Of a stretch of 64,000 nucleotides of DNA, positions 48,031 to 59,759 are shown piece by piece. Origin of the DNA: Nageia nagi. Lineage: Eukaryota; Pinophyta. A program made the translations under genes and the position numbers. The stretch's first letter is position 1. Every line of letters begins with the position of its first letter. A model generated the notes under the pieces. That model worked only from the letters and a program-made list of their open reading frames with translations. It was not told where the DNA came from and did not search any database. The stretch spans positions 208,940,001 to 209,004,000 of the forward strand of contig JBITNC010000001.1 in assembly GCA_050084985.1 (NCBI GenBank), given 5' to 3'.

Positions 48031-49650
48031 TGTAGGTTCTAAACTAAATTTAGGTTTATGCTAGATATAGGTTTTTATTTGGTTGCAAAAATATGGTTTT
48101 GATGTCATGATTTGGTGGTTTGGTATCATTTGTATAGGGGAGTTTGATATGTATATATATGCTAACCTATAAGGGGCCATTTAGGTGGGATTTTGTTTAT
48201 ATAATTTCAAGGTGAATGAACTAAATTAAGTTTAGGAAATAAGGCTAATATATTTGAAATTGTATTAAAAGATTAGTTACATGGGTCAAGATTATAAATT
48301 TTTTTTATAAAATTTTGGCTCTAAGGTGGGACCCACCATGCACTATACTAACCAAATCAAAAAGTGAAAATCTAGAATTTTAGCCTTGATTCACCAATTC
48401 AACCCTTAAAATTTTTCTTGAACCATAACCATAATAGCAAGTTCAAAAACTAATAAGACCAAGTATGATCCTTAATGTTGATGGTGTTTGGGCTATTTCA
48501 TAAATTATTTAATCATGTTTTCTCTTCATACATTTCTTTTTCACTATTTAGTTCAATTTTACAATGCTTCATGTTAAATTGAGTATTTTTCTATGCTTAT
48601 AACTAAGAGATAGCATTGGAACCCAACATTACCACTCTATTAATAGAAAGGTTTAGTCAAATCTTTTATTTCTTATTTTCAAAATCTACATTTTATTATG
48701 AAAGTATCTCTATTCATCTTTATTTCATGATTTCTAGCACATAATTTGTAAATCTAATAAATTGGATACTATTCTATAAAGTGTGTTTCTCTTTTCATTC
48801 ATTAAATTTTAGGCATATTTTTCTATTAATTAAACCATGCACTATATCTCTATATTAATTTTGCAATCATATATACCTCTTAACTAAGTGTTGTCACTAT
48901 ATTCTAGTGTTGTTGCTCTATTATGTCCAACTTTGATGTGACTATTTAGCATTTTCTTATTTTTTGCATGATCATGCTTAACAAAAATATCATGTGTACA
49001 CCTTTTTATCATGAATTTATTCATTTTATGCTTATATTTATTAAATATAAGATTAAATTTTGAACTTTACATGTTTTGTAAGGTTCTTTTTATTATCATT
49101 GATTTTACTTACCTAAATAAAATTAAAAAGTACTTTTCCAAACTCAAACACAAATTTTAATCAAAATTTAAAAACAAACATCATAGTTAATCCAAATGCA
49201 CATATTTATATATAATAAAAAAATATGTCATATATCTATAGGTAATAAAATATATATTCATAAATAAAACCATAATAAATTATGTCACTAATAGATAAAA
49301 CAATTTCCCCCCATAAGAACTCTAACCCATGGATGGATCTCAAATGCCACTCTTAAACCTAGACCTAGACCTTGATTAGCTAGTGGATATAACAACTAAT
49401 GTATATCCAAACTAAAGGAGTTGATTTTCCTTTAATATTATCATTTATTGAAACCCCCTCAGCTCTTGGTATTACATCATATGTGGTAGTACCTATAATG
49501 CCTCAATTTTTCCTTATAGGACACCTATCTTGTCATCTTGAACCTTTAGTTGCAACTTTAGGCTCATCACCTATGCTTATAGCATTGTTATTTGAGTATC
49601 CAACCCTATATAAAAAATAACTTTTTATTAATTTTCCTATTCAAAAATAT
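48031..49650. other. Interior of element E between the minisatellite and the PMD gene
   Basis: I see nothing recognisable. A plus-strand frame at 49,399-49,620 has ordinary composition but lies directly downstream of the antisense PMD gene. It may overlap that gene's tail. Confidence 0.4.
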
Positions 49651-49699
49651 GTAGTAACCAAATTTTTAAATTCTAGGTATACATAAGGTATCTATTATA

Positions 49700-50960
49700 G
49701 GAGCTACAATCCTCGATAAGGATGGTGCATATGAATCTATTGATTGAGTAGGTGGTGGAGTATCACCTACATATATGAGATACTCTTCTAATATCTCTAT
49801 CTCCTCCTCATTTCCCTCCTTCTCCCCTTCCTTCTCCTTGCATTATTCATCATCACCCTTTTCATACTCAATTCCCAATGGGATGGACATCATTATGTCC
49901 CACCATCACATGTACTCGAGAGTATGATGATGAAAAGTTATGGGAGCCCTAGGGGCATGGTCCTATATTGTAAAACACTCTATGCTCTATGCTGGTATAG
50001 CCATAAAAATTAGTGTAATCACTTGATAATGATAATACTTATACATAATTAGTCACACCCTTTGCATAGGTACACCATGTATCATGTTGAACTATCTTAG
50101 CACCTAATCTAGATGGTTGTACTTGGTCACCTACCTATGACCCTAAATATGGCATGGAGTCATGCTCCATGAAATCTTATTGTTTGACTCCTCCCAATAG
50201 ACCAATTAAATATATAGGTCCTACATTAATTATGTATCATTTAAAAGGTCTAACAAACTTGAACACTATTCAAATCCTTGAGTCACACGTACCCATTATG
50301 TAGTCTACCATCAAAATCAGTGGGGCATGTCTACTTGTATCATCATAAGAAGATAAGTATAAGCTATATTGATATTATTATATTCCCAAGACTAAAGAAT
50401 GAATTAATGGTCCATAATATTACCTCTATTATTCATATATACAAAACTATGAAGATCCTTATATAACATGGCTAAAATACAAGGTACCCATGTATATCTC
50501 TCTTCATGAAGGTATATCCCTCATAATATGGGAATGAATACAATATAAAAACACTCATGGTTCTTATTGCTACATAATATTATATCAATAATAATGGCTA
50601 CATATATCTTGAAATACCTCATGAAGTTAAGATCTTCTAGGGTATGCAAATAATATCATGAAGGGGTGCACCCTTCTTTTATTGCTAGTAGTGCCTTACC
50701 CTTATCAGCTAGTAGCATTGATCTTCCATCTTAGCCATCATTAATGTTTTTGTTGTATAGAATATTTTAATCCCTCCATAAGCTTAATAAGATACCTAAA
50801 ACCTTATGGACTAGAGCTCTAATTACCAAATTAGGAATGCATAAATAAAACCTAATTCCACATACTTATAACCAAATTGAAAACTTCTTTTTCAAATTCA
50901 TTACTAAATATTGCTAATTTCCCTAAAATAAACCTATTTTTATTTTCAAATAGTCACTCA
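49700..50960 (-). pseudogene. Antisense plant mobile domain (PMD) gene inside element E
   Basis: On the minus strand from about 50,700 downwards: IIIDIILCSNKNHECFYIVFIPIL, ERYTWVPCILAML (the SWGSAxLAxLY block of PMD), then near 50,150 the block VLRQFNMIHGVPM (with TAG for Gln, equivalent to VLRQFGxxQxIP). Near 49,910 HHHTLEYM-WWDIMMSIPLG is followed by an acidic tail (EEEIEILEEY). PMD proteins are nuclear and act in transposon silencing or genome integrity in plants. PMD reading frames also occur in transposons. Here the gene runs antisense to the retrotransposon, between its gag and 3' LTR. It has many TAG stops and frameshifts. Exon borders were not resolved. Confidence 0.72.
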
Positions 50961-52411
50961 CCCATGTTTATTATTATTCTTGATACCCTTCCATGCTTTT
51001 AATTATATGATGCCACTTCATTCCAGCATTATCACTAGGTTCATGTCCCCATTTCACATTAAATTTTATGCCTAAATTCAACTCCTTTTATGCATGCAAT
51101 AAAATTTTTTATCATTATTTGAAATAAAGTATAAATTATCCAAAATCCTCCTTAGGTTAAATTGGTTAAAATCAAAATTAAATGATCATCAAAATTCATG
51201 TTACCTATTATGTTCTTCAAAATTATTGCTCTTTTTCCCCTCATAAATGTGGCACAAATCTATAAAACTTTTCCTTTTCTAAAAAATGCCTCCCTAATCT
51301 AATGATGATGCCACATTCCTAGCACTATTTCTAGGTTATAATGAGAATGTAAAGTATGTTATCTTGTTTGCATTTATTTATTGTACCTAAAATGAAAAAA
51401 TAATCTTCTCTTTTCATTTATGTATCATGGTTGATAAAAAAAATAAACCCTTATTTTACATAGTTTAGAATATTTCAAAAGTTGTGAATGTGTTTCAACA
51501 ATGCTATTTTCTTATTTTTCATGCCATAAAATGCATATCATTATTAGGAATATCAATATTTATTTCTTAGATATTTTAGATATCGATAAAATTATTTATC
51601 AGATGCTTGATTTCATATCTTGTCAATTGCTTATCAATGAATATTGTTGCTTATTTGTACATGTTATAATAAAAATTGCATAAGTTGTCAAATATATGTT
51701 GCTTCTCATATTTTGATTAAAATTTTCTTATCAAAATATTGCCTTGGTTAAATACATGCTTATCAAAAGTCTCATTTATCTTTCTTAAATTGATGCTTAT
51801 CATACTAAATGCTTACTATATGGTTAATTAATTTTTCATATCATATTATTTCTTATCATTGGTTTCATTTGTAAGGAAGAGGCATTCTTATCAACAAATA
51901 TAAGGAAACATGGTGTCTTAAAAAATCAAGTTGATCATTCTTATCCTTTGATGGCTTTGTAAAGAAGGGTCAATCTTATCATTCGGTACTTTTGTAAGGA
52001 AGGTCCATTCATATTAAAATACATAGCAACATGGTGGCTTGAGAAACCAAGCTAATAAATATAAATTGATTATCATCTTCTTTATCTTGGTGGTTAATTC
52101 ATTAATGATAGGTTTTCTTCCTTATCACTTATTATAATTTCCATTTCATATAGTGTTTACACTTAACATATATTGTGTAAAATATTTCTTGTCTAAGATC
52201 TTTTTAGGTAACTTTTTCTTTTCCTTTGATTTCTCCTATGATGAAAGGTTCATCATGTCATAACCAAGTCAAACAGGGGAATAATAAAAGTAAAAATTGG
52301 AGCATATAAATTTTCTACAATGTCACAATTTTTTAGGGAGTATATTCTTACTTTTGTTATTATACTTTGAATTCATTTGATTTTTTTTATCTCAAAAGCA
52401 TGAAAACATAT
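50961..52411 (+). other. 3' region of element E
   Basis: No domain is recognised. The segments at 51,871-51,940 and 51,993-52,060 are diverged duplicates (GTAAGGAAG...CATTC...CATGGTG.CTT..AAA.CAAG) about 122 bp apart. The plus-strand frame at 51,501-51,683 has low-complexity, Ile-rich composition and no motif. Confidence 0.5.
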
Positions 52412-52426
52412 TCAAAGTGGGGCATC
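52412..52426 (+). other. Polypurine tract of element E
   Basis: TCAAAGTGGGGCATC directly precedes the 3' LTR. AAAGTGGGGCAT is shared with element B. Confidence 0.82.
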
Positions 52427-53114
52427 TATTAACACCTAAAAAGGAATTTTGATTTAATTAAAATACCTTTCTAGATATTTAAAATGATTTATTAAATTTA
52501 TTAAATAAATTCTCTTTCCCATGTGCACTCTTATCTACCTTTACATTTTGTGGTAACATGTCAGCTTGACATCACAATAAACCTAAGGAGGAGCCTAAGC
52601 ACTAGATATGATATGATATGATATAATTCTAAAAACTTGATAGGTGGTAATATATACTTGTGTAAATCTTTATTGATATTTCTAAATGTCATATATCATC
52701 TCTAGATTTTGTTATACTCTAAGCTCTACATTCTTGTGATATTTCATCCCTTCATGATTGAGATTTGACACATCAAGGGTGGTAGGATTACATCGAGGGA
52801 AAGCATGATATATTATGGATAAATAAACAACTAATATTGCTAGGTTTCTAGTGTGATAGCTAGGTTGAGGTCATATTAGTGGCCCTATGTTTTACAAAAA
52901 CTCATCATTCATCCTCTTATTCATAGAATTTCACCTCAATTCACCATCACGAGTAAAGTATAGGTTTGTATCTTTCATAAATCTAGTTTTGATAGGTCAA
53001 GTTCAATTATATTAGTATCATATTTTTATGTCATTGATTTCTTATTATTCATAATTAATTTAAGAATTTAATTATTCTATAAATAACCTTAATATTATTA
53101 TTTTGGTTATAACA
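52427..53114 (+). repeat. 3' LTR of element E
   Basis: It starts TATTAACACC (mutated from TGTTAACACC) and ends GGTTATAACA. It is 688 bp, longer than the 5' copy by a block in R/U5. It contains GATATGATATGATATGATAT where the 5' LTR has GACATGACATGACAT-like sequence. Confidence 0.9.
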
Positions 53115-53887
53115 CCATTCAATAATAATATGAAGATCAATGATCTTACAAGAGATAATAACTTATAGATTCACTCTTGTACTTATGAAAAATCACTAGC
53201 ACTAAAATTATTATAATAATTATTTTTAGGTTCCTTACTTAGCAGAGTGTTGGATATGTCATCTTTATGTAATAGGGTATAACTCTAAAAGTTATCTCTC
53301 TTCTCAATAACAATGCAAAAACCTATTGTGAAAAAGATTAAAAATCTTTTAAATAATACCTTTAAACATGTATCACTAAGTGCTAATCCTCCTTAGTATC
53401 AACAAGTATCAAGATTATTCAGCTATAACCTTTATTTTAGGTAGTTTAAATCATACTATATTGAAGCTAGACCTATTGATTTATTAAATAGCTCAAGATT
53501 ATAACCCTTACTTGATCTCTACTAAGGATTATGTGTCAAACTTTAACATCATTGGTTTATTCAATTCAAAATGAAAAATAGTAGTTTATTTTAGGGAAAA
53601 TGACCTGATACCTCTTAAAAAATTAAAATTAGAATGAATATTGGTATATTGTTCATTAATTAAAAGAGTATTATAAACATTGATAAAGTATGAAGAAACA
53701 AAAAGATTGGATTCATTTCAATCATATTATAAAGGTTAAGTATTAAACAATGTAAGAAGAAACATTCATTCATTATTAAATACTTATAATAATAAATTAA
53801 ATTAATATAACACCATATCACAAACACTCAATAGAATATAAAGAGAAAATGCCCTTGAAATATTATAATTAAAGTTCTTACACCATG
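53115..53887. other. AT-rich DNA between elements E and F
   Basis: It begins with CCATT, the right target duplication of E. No gene or element boundary is otherwise visible. Confidence 0.5.
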
Positions 53888-54597
53888 TGTAGACCCTAAA
53901 TTGTGTAAAATATGAATATACGTAATAAATAAAATGATATACAATATAATAAGAGTTAGATATGGAGATTATATTAGATATAATAAATATAAATGATAAG
54001 CATGCACTTGATATGAAGTATATGTTCAATCCTCAAAAGCAAATCACAATGGATCTTTGTAGGACTAGGATCGGATTGTAGGTGAGCTTGCAATAGATAT
54101 TCATATGCATGGTTCAATAGCCTCTGCCACCAAAATCTAAAACCCTTGACCCTTAGGATGCACATGGTTAACAATGTTAGATATGAAAAATTATGGAGTG
54201 TGTAAAATATATAATGTTTTAAATCTTAGAATATAATAATTTCTCATAATACATGGCATCTAAAGACACCATATATTGATGAAGATTGTAGGAGACAACC
54301 ACCTATCAAAGATCTTGTCATATTAAAGAGTTTTGATCTATGGAGGTCAATCTATTCCACTTGCGTATATTGTCTACAAATACATAGAGAGGAGTGAAGG
54401 CCAACCTCTAACAATAATATAAAACCTTTTTGTATCCAAGATAAATTAAAATATGAACTATAACATATGACATTGCATTGGCCCTAGTATATTGTAATAT
54501 CAACTTTATCTTGACATTTATAATATTCTAATAAATCATTTAGGAAGTCTAAATTTGATTTATTAAATAAATAATAAATCTTGTTTAGGCATCTACA
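53888..54597 (-). repeat. LTR of element F, probably its 3' LTR
   Basis: On the plus strand it runs from TGTAGACCCTAAATTGTG to TTTAGGCATCTACA, 710 bp, with inverted TGTAGA/TCTACA ends. Just beyond the right end the minus strand reads AAAAGAGAGTAAAAA, which looks like a G-to-A-decayed polypurine tract when set beside AAAAAGGGGCAAAA of element G. That places the element body to the right, on the minus strand. No second LTR was located. The minus-strand frame at 53,974-54,174 lies wholly inside this LTR. Confidence 0.62.
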
Positions 54598-56329
54598 TTT
54601 TTACTCTCTTTTGATGTGAAATATAAAGGATTGAAATTGCATAATCCAAATAAGTTTTGGAAAAAGAAAAAAAATCTCAATAGTAAATTGGACTTCCCTT
54701 TTTCAATCGATGTGCCAAGTATGATATATATTATTCCCCATTTTGATATTATATTTCCCCTCACTTTAGGTTCTTTAGTGAATCAATCCAAAATAAAAAT
54801 CCCTATATGAGGAGAGTACCTCTATTTGGATCCTACTCTCCTAGATAATATCTTTTTTAGAATAATCCAACATAATACCTATATAGATCATATCCAATGA
54901 AAGAATAATCAATTTAAAAATCAAGGATAAAATGAATATAATATCAATTGTATTACTATGGTTGTTAATATACATAGTTCTATTGAACCATGAATATCAT
55001 GCTAATGAGATCTTTTCATGCCTCAAGTTTGGAATAACCTGCAAGTTGTAAGAGATTTTACTCATAGAGTGACCATGGTATTAAAAATATTTATTAGCAT
55101 AACATTGAATTTTTATTCATAATTGAGATAATTCCATTTAAATTTCATAAAAAGGTACCCAATATTCAAATATGCATTGGCCTTATCAATTTAGCACATT
55201 TGATCTCATTGCATTTATTATCTTTATTGATTTTCAAAGTAAAGTTACGCTATTGATAGCATCATTTCCATAGAATTTCATAACTATATCTTTTGTAATT
55301 TTATTCAGTATTCCCATTACAATGGATATTTGTGAAATAATGGTATTTTCAAATAGATATTTAAGGATTTGTAGCATTCCTATTTTTAAATAAATTTATA
55401 AGAGACACACAATGTTAATAGCATGAAAAATAGTAATATCATGTTTGTAAACTTGAATCATAATAAATTATAAATAAATAATCATAATTAACATATTAAA
55501 AACCATCAAAGAACATTTGCTCATACCATAAAATATTTTACATAAGCATTAATTTGATCTTTTTTTTACCTTATATGCCTTTGATCTCTACATAAGTCAT
55601 ATAAGCACAATATGAGTCATTTAGAAGTATTAAAACCATGATAACATTATTAATGTTTGAAAAAATACATAATTTTACATTAATAGTGCTATCAAAAATA
55701 TTAAAATGAAAAAATTGAACATCCAAAAAAGGAGCATATTCATTAGCACTAAGAAACTCCAATTTAGGTATTCAATATTCCAAAAACATGTGTCTACAAT
55801 AAAATCAAAATTTTGCACATGCCTTTATTCTGACCAGGTTTGATAATTTAAAATTTCATCTTTTTAATCTTGTAACTTACATTATATGCAATTATTATGA
55901 GCTAGAAAAAATAGAATCATAGTCTAACACCTGAATCACTTTCCAATTTTATATAAACCATGCTTCTAATGATCTTTAGTATAAGTAATCATGAATATGG
56001 AACATAATCAATTTCATTATGAATGCATAATGTAAACATTTAATATCACTATATTTACCATTTATGATTATCATATGTTTAATCATATGATAATTTCATG
56101 TTTTGGACATCGTTACCAACATGGAATTGGCAAAATTAGATTTTTGAAAAGAGGTTACATACAATTAATATAACTTCATGCATTTTTCACATACGATCCA
56201 TCACTTTGCAATCATTAATATTGATGTTTTTTAGGGGATTCATTTAAGCTAGGGTTTATTTTAAAATTGAATAAAAAGGATGTTTAAACATTAGCATTTG
56301 TCATTTTTATCATGTCATTTTCCTATCCT
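54598..56329. other. Interior of element F without recognised genes
   Basis: Plus-strand readable fragments occur around 54,616-54,810 (IDVPSMIYIIPHFDIIFPLTLGS) and 55,000-55,090, but I find no family for them. The rest is AT-rich. Some of this may be the upstream region of the PMD gene that follows. Confidence 0.4.
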
Positions 56330-58099
56330 ATGGTTATTGATGAATACATTGACTCTTTGTTCTAGCTTGGTGTAGATCTACTATCATTGATTCCTTATGA
56401 CCTCATTTCCCCTAATAGTTTGAATTATCACTTTCTTTTTGAGATAGTGGATGATGAATGGCATGAAATGGAGAGATATTTGATGAGACATAGAGGATAT
56501 ATTATCAAGCACCTATCTAGGATCCCTTTTGACCATGTGGTAAGGTTTATTCTTTCCTAGTTCTTTTGCATTTTCATATTTAAAAATTCACCCACATTTG
56601 ATTCAATTTAAAACCATAGGTATTCTATATTCTATCATGTTACTTCCCATTTTCCCCTAGAGAATCTATTTTGGATTTCATTTTCAATGTTGTCTTCATT
56701 TTTGTAGTTATTTTATAACCATTTTACTTTTCCTATTCATGTAGCTTAAGTTCTTGTAGTTAGTAATATAAATTTTGATTTTTAATTTTGTAGGAGTGTA
56801 AGATACCCATCAAGGGTGGAGCCATGTCCATCACATCATTGGAGAAGGCTAGGGAATGGCCTAGGTCCAATCATGAGGATGGTATTCTCATGAGGTTGGG
56901 ATTAAATGATCTTGTTATGGCCATTCATATCCAACATGATCACCCTCTTCTTATAGCATTGGTTGAGCATTGGAACTAGGATACAAACACCTTTCACCTT
57001 CCCCCAAGTGAAATGACCATCACACTTCTATATGTGTATCAGATATTTGGTGTACCTATTTATGGGTAGCATTTCCAATAGGCTAAAGTTTCAAATAATG
57101 AGGCTAGGTAGAGATATGTGGTTTATCTTGGGGAAGAGGAGGAACATGACTAGGAACATAAGACCTCCCATTTGTATGAAGTAAGTAAGTTTGCATCTCC
57201 TTCTAAGAACTTGTGCTCCTTATTACCTTAATTATTTCCACCTATCTTTTCCCAAAAAAGAGTAGTTTGATCTTTGTATTGGGCATGGTTTGGATTGTAT
57301 AGGATATATGTGCCAAAGGTACACAATACACTTGGGCATCTATTATTTTAGCTTAACTATATAGGGAATTATACAATTTTGTATCCATGAACAAGTTCAA
57401 TATTACCATTGCACATGAGATTTTATTGCAAGTGTGGTCTTATGAGAATATTATTATGATTAGACTAGTGGAACTCTAGAGAGCTAAGGAGGATCCCATA
57501 GATGTGGCTATGGCTTACTAGGTTTCTAGATTTTGTGGATATAGGTATCCACACACACTAGAGGCTAAAAAATAGGAGATATATAGGCTACAACTAGAAG
57601 ACCTAGTGTGGGTTTCTTATACAAACTATGTATGGAAGAGGATATCTATTAGCTATCATGGATGATATAACCATGCTTCCTTTATATTAGAAGGAAATTT
57701 TAATATAGTTTGGTATCTAGTAGGGTAATACACCTTCCTATATTTATTATATTAGATATAGAGCTAAGAGGGATGTCCCACTAGGTATACAATGTATACT
57801 TGCATGGTTGATTGCATGGGAGGAGCCACATACCATGGATCCCATAGAGCCCACTTATATGGGTTTGGGTACTATTAGAGGATACATAATATGGTGGACT
57901 ATGGTGAGACCATCCCCATTAGGTATGGATGAGGATGAGGAAGATGAGAATATGGTTATCACTCCCTCAAAAGAGTCTTTTGATGAGGATGAGAAAAACA
58001 TAGACAACCCTGTAAATGATATTCCAAAACAATAGCAACCATCCATCCCAAAACCAAGGTTGGAGGCATTGGTTGAATTCATACCACTTATTTTAAGAG
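56330..58099 (+). pseudogene. Plant mobile domain (PMD) gene, three exons visible
   Basis: Exon 1 (ATG at 56,330 to 56,539) ends at a GTAAGG donor. Exon 2 (56,794-57,180) follows TTTTGTAG and ends at GTAAGTAAG. Exon 3 (57,303 to about 58,099) follows TGTATAG and ends at GGTAAGA. The first two introns are phase 0. Exon 2 carries LGLNDLVMAIHIQHDHPLLI, ALVEHWN-DTNTFHLPPSEMTITLLYVYQIFGVPIYG, the PMD signature. Exon 3 has YTWASIILA-LYREL, LLQVWSYENI, CGYRYPHTLE, YRLQLEDLVWVSYTNYV and GYIIWWTMVRPSPLG, then an acidic tail. Family members are nuclear proteins linked to transposon silencing. Several TAG stops and a frameshift near 57,690-57,740 disable it. It is antisense to the presumed element F. 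Later exons were not found. Confidence 0.82.
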
Positions 58100-59220
58100 G
58101 TAAGACTCTATTACACACTTATATATTTATGATATTTTTTGTTTTTTAGTTAACATACTATGTATATTATGATATTTGATCTTGAGTTCCATTTCTTGCA
58201 ACCTCTTTAAAATATTATCCTTAAATATTATAGGTTATTATTTTTCCATGTTTTGCATTTGATAATTTGCTTGATGAGACATTTAATTAGTATACCCTTT
58301 AGTTTGATTTTGAAATGTTAGTTGATTAAAATCATGTTGATAAGATTGAGTTTTCCCATAATTATAAGAAGGATCTTATAGATATGATTGATATTGATTT
58401 ACAATTTGATAAGCTTGATGTGATATATTTTAAAGACCCATTTACTAGAAGTTACTTATTTTATATTTATTTTGTTGGTCCATTTGATAGGAAGGATTAT
58501 TTTTTAAACATTATAAGAAACTTATTTTGATTGATTTTGATTAGAAATATTCAAAGGCTTGATATTTTGGTTTACACCTAGACTTTATGCTTGTGATATT
58601 AGTAGAGAAGTTTTTTGTTGAAACTCTAATGTATCTAGTGGTTTATATAATATAATTTATTGCAAAGATTTATTTTAAAATTGACATGTTACAATACATG
58701 ATGATGGTGACATAAAATATGGTTAAGGAACTATAGATGAGGATAAAGTAAATCAAAGATCTATTGGTTCCTTCCATATCAAATTATGATCATAAGATAT
58801 AGAATAAAGTAAATCATGGTGTTGAGGATAAAAATGATGACTCATATTTGTTACATAATAGGATTGGTGTATGATTTATTATTGTTGAATTTACTTAAAC
58901 TAAAAGTTATCAAAAATGATGCTAATTGATGTTAAAGCATAAAATTATTTATAAATTGCTCTTCTCTTAAGGAATATTTTGAAATAAAAGGTTATTTTTT
59001 ATTCCAAGAGAAATGGATGAATGAGGAAATAAATCATGTGATGAATGATGATTTTAGTACATATATAGAGGCACACAAATTTTGCAAAATAATTTTACAC
59101 ATTTGCATCAAAAACCTAGTCCAAATAGCTCTAGCATTGTTGTAAATTATTTCAAACAATTTGTAGGTATCATTTTATTTCATTTTTTATTTTAGAATCC
59201 TTGAAATAGGATTAAAATTC
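58100..59220 (+). other. Region after the PMD gene, no assigned gene
   Basis: A readable plus-strand stretch at 58,330-58,530 (KKDLIDMIDIDLQFDKLDVIYFKDPFTRSYLF in two parts) is acidic and aromatic, without a family I know. The rest holds no supported feature. Confidence 0.4.
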
Positions 59221-59224
59221 TTGT

Positions 59225-59720
59225 TCACATAAGAAGGGTTCCTCCATATAATCCTTTTATACTATGTATAAACCCCTTATGGTATGCATAAGCTCCATAT
59301 TGACTGCATAAGCCTTATTGTCTTATCTGCATAAGGTTTTTTTCTATTTGCATAAGGTTTCTTCTCTCCACATAAGGGTTCTCATATTCATATAAGCCTC
59401 TAAAAATCCATATAAGATATTAAACTCATTCATATAATGCCAACATTACCCGCATAACCTTAATTTTAGCCCTATAAGGTTTATATCCTCTACATAAAGG
59501 TTTGATCATCTACATAAGGTCTATAAATTTCATATAATACTTTACTATACTACATAAACTATTAATAGACCACATAGCATAATTATTCACCAAAAAAACC
59601 CTAATTACTTTACATAAACCTTATTTTTCCCATACAAGCATTACTATCCACACAAACCATTTTCTATTTCCATAAGCCCTAATTTCTTTATATAAGGATT
59701 TTAGGTGACCATTGTTACTG
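59225..59720. repeat. CATAAGG-type minisatellite, second locus
   Basis: About 24 diverged monomers of 16-24 bp each contain CATAAGG, CATAAGC or CATATAA after a pyrimidine-rich spacer (for example TCTGCATAAGGTTTTTTTCT). The monomer matches that of the 32.7-33.5 kb array, but the three-monomer order is not kept. Confidence 0.82.
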
Positions 59721-59759
59721 AGAAAAGGAGGCAAAGTTTTTTGATAATCAAGAGTACTA

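Larger units (their letters stand above)
35112..53114 (+). mobile_element. Element E: 18-kb LTR element with gag but no pol
   Basis: Direct repeats at 35,112-35,617 and 52,427-53,114 have matching TGTTAA...TAACA-type ends and a near-perfect 5-bp duplication. A primer site follows the first LTR and a polypurine tract precedes the second. The interior contains a Tat-like gag with an internal tandem duplication. It contains no protease, RT, RNase H or integrase that I can see. The remaining 13 kb carries minisatellites, a plus-strand accessory frame, a hAT-like transposase relic and an antisense PMD gene. It is therefore non-autonomous, comparable to gag-only large plant elements. Confidence 0.85.

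Noticed and set aside
53974-54174. Minus-strand frame reading FWWQRLLNHAYEYLLQAHLQ, which looks like a conserved exon
   Set aside because: It lies entirely inside the element F LTR, so chance openness is more likely. No splice sites or family support it.
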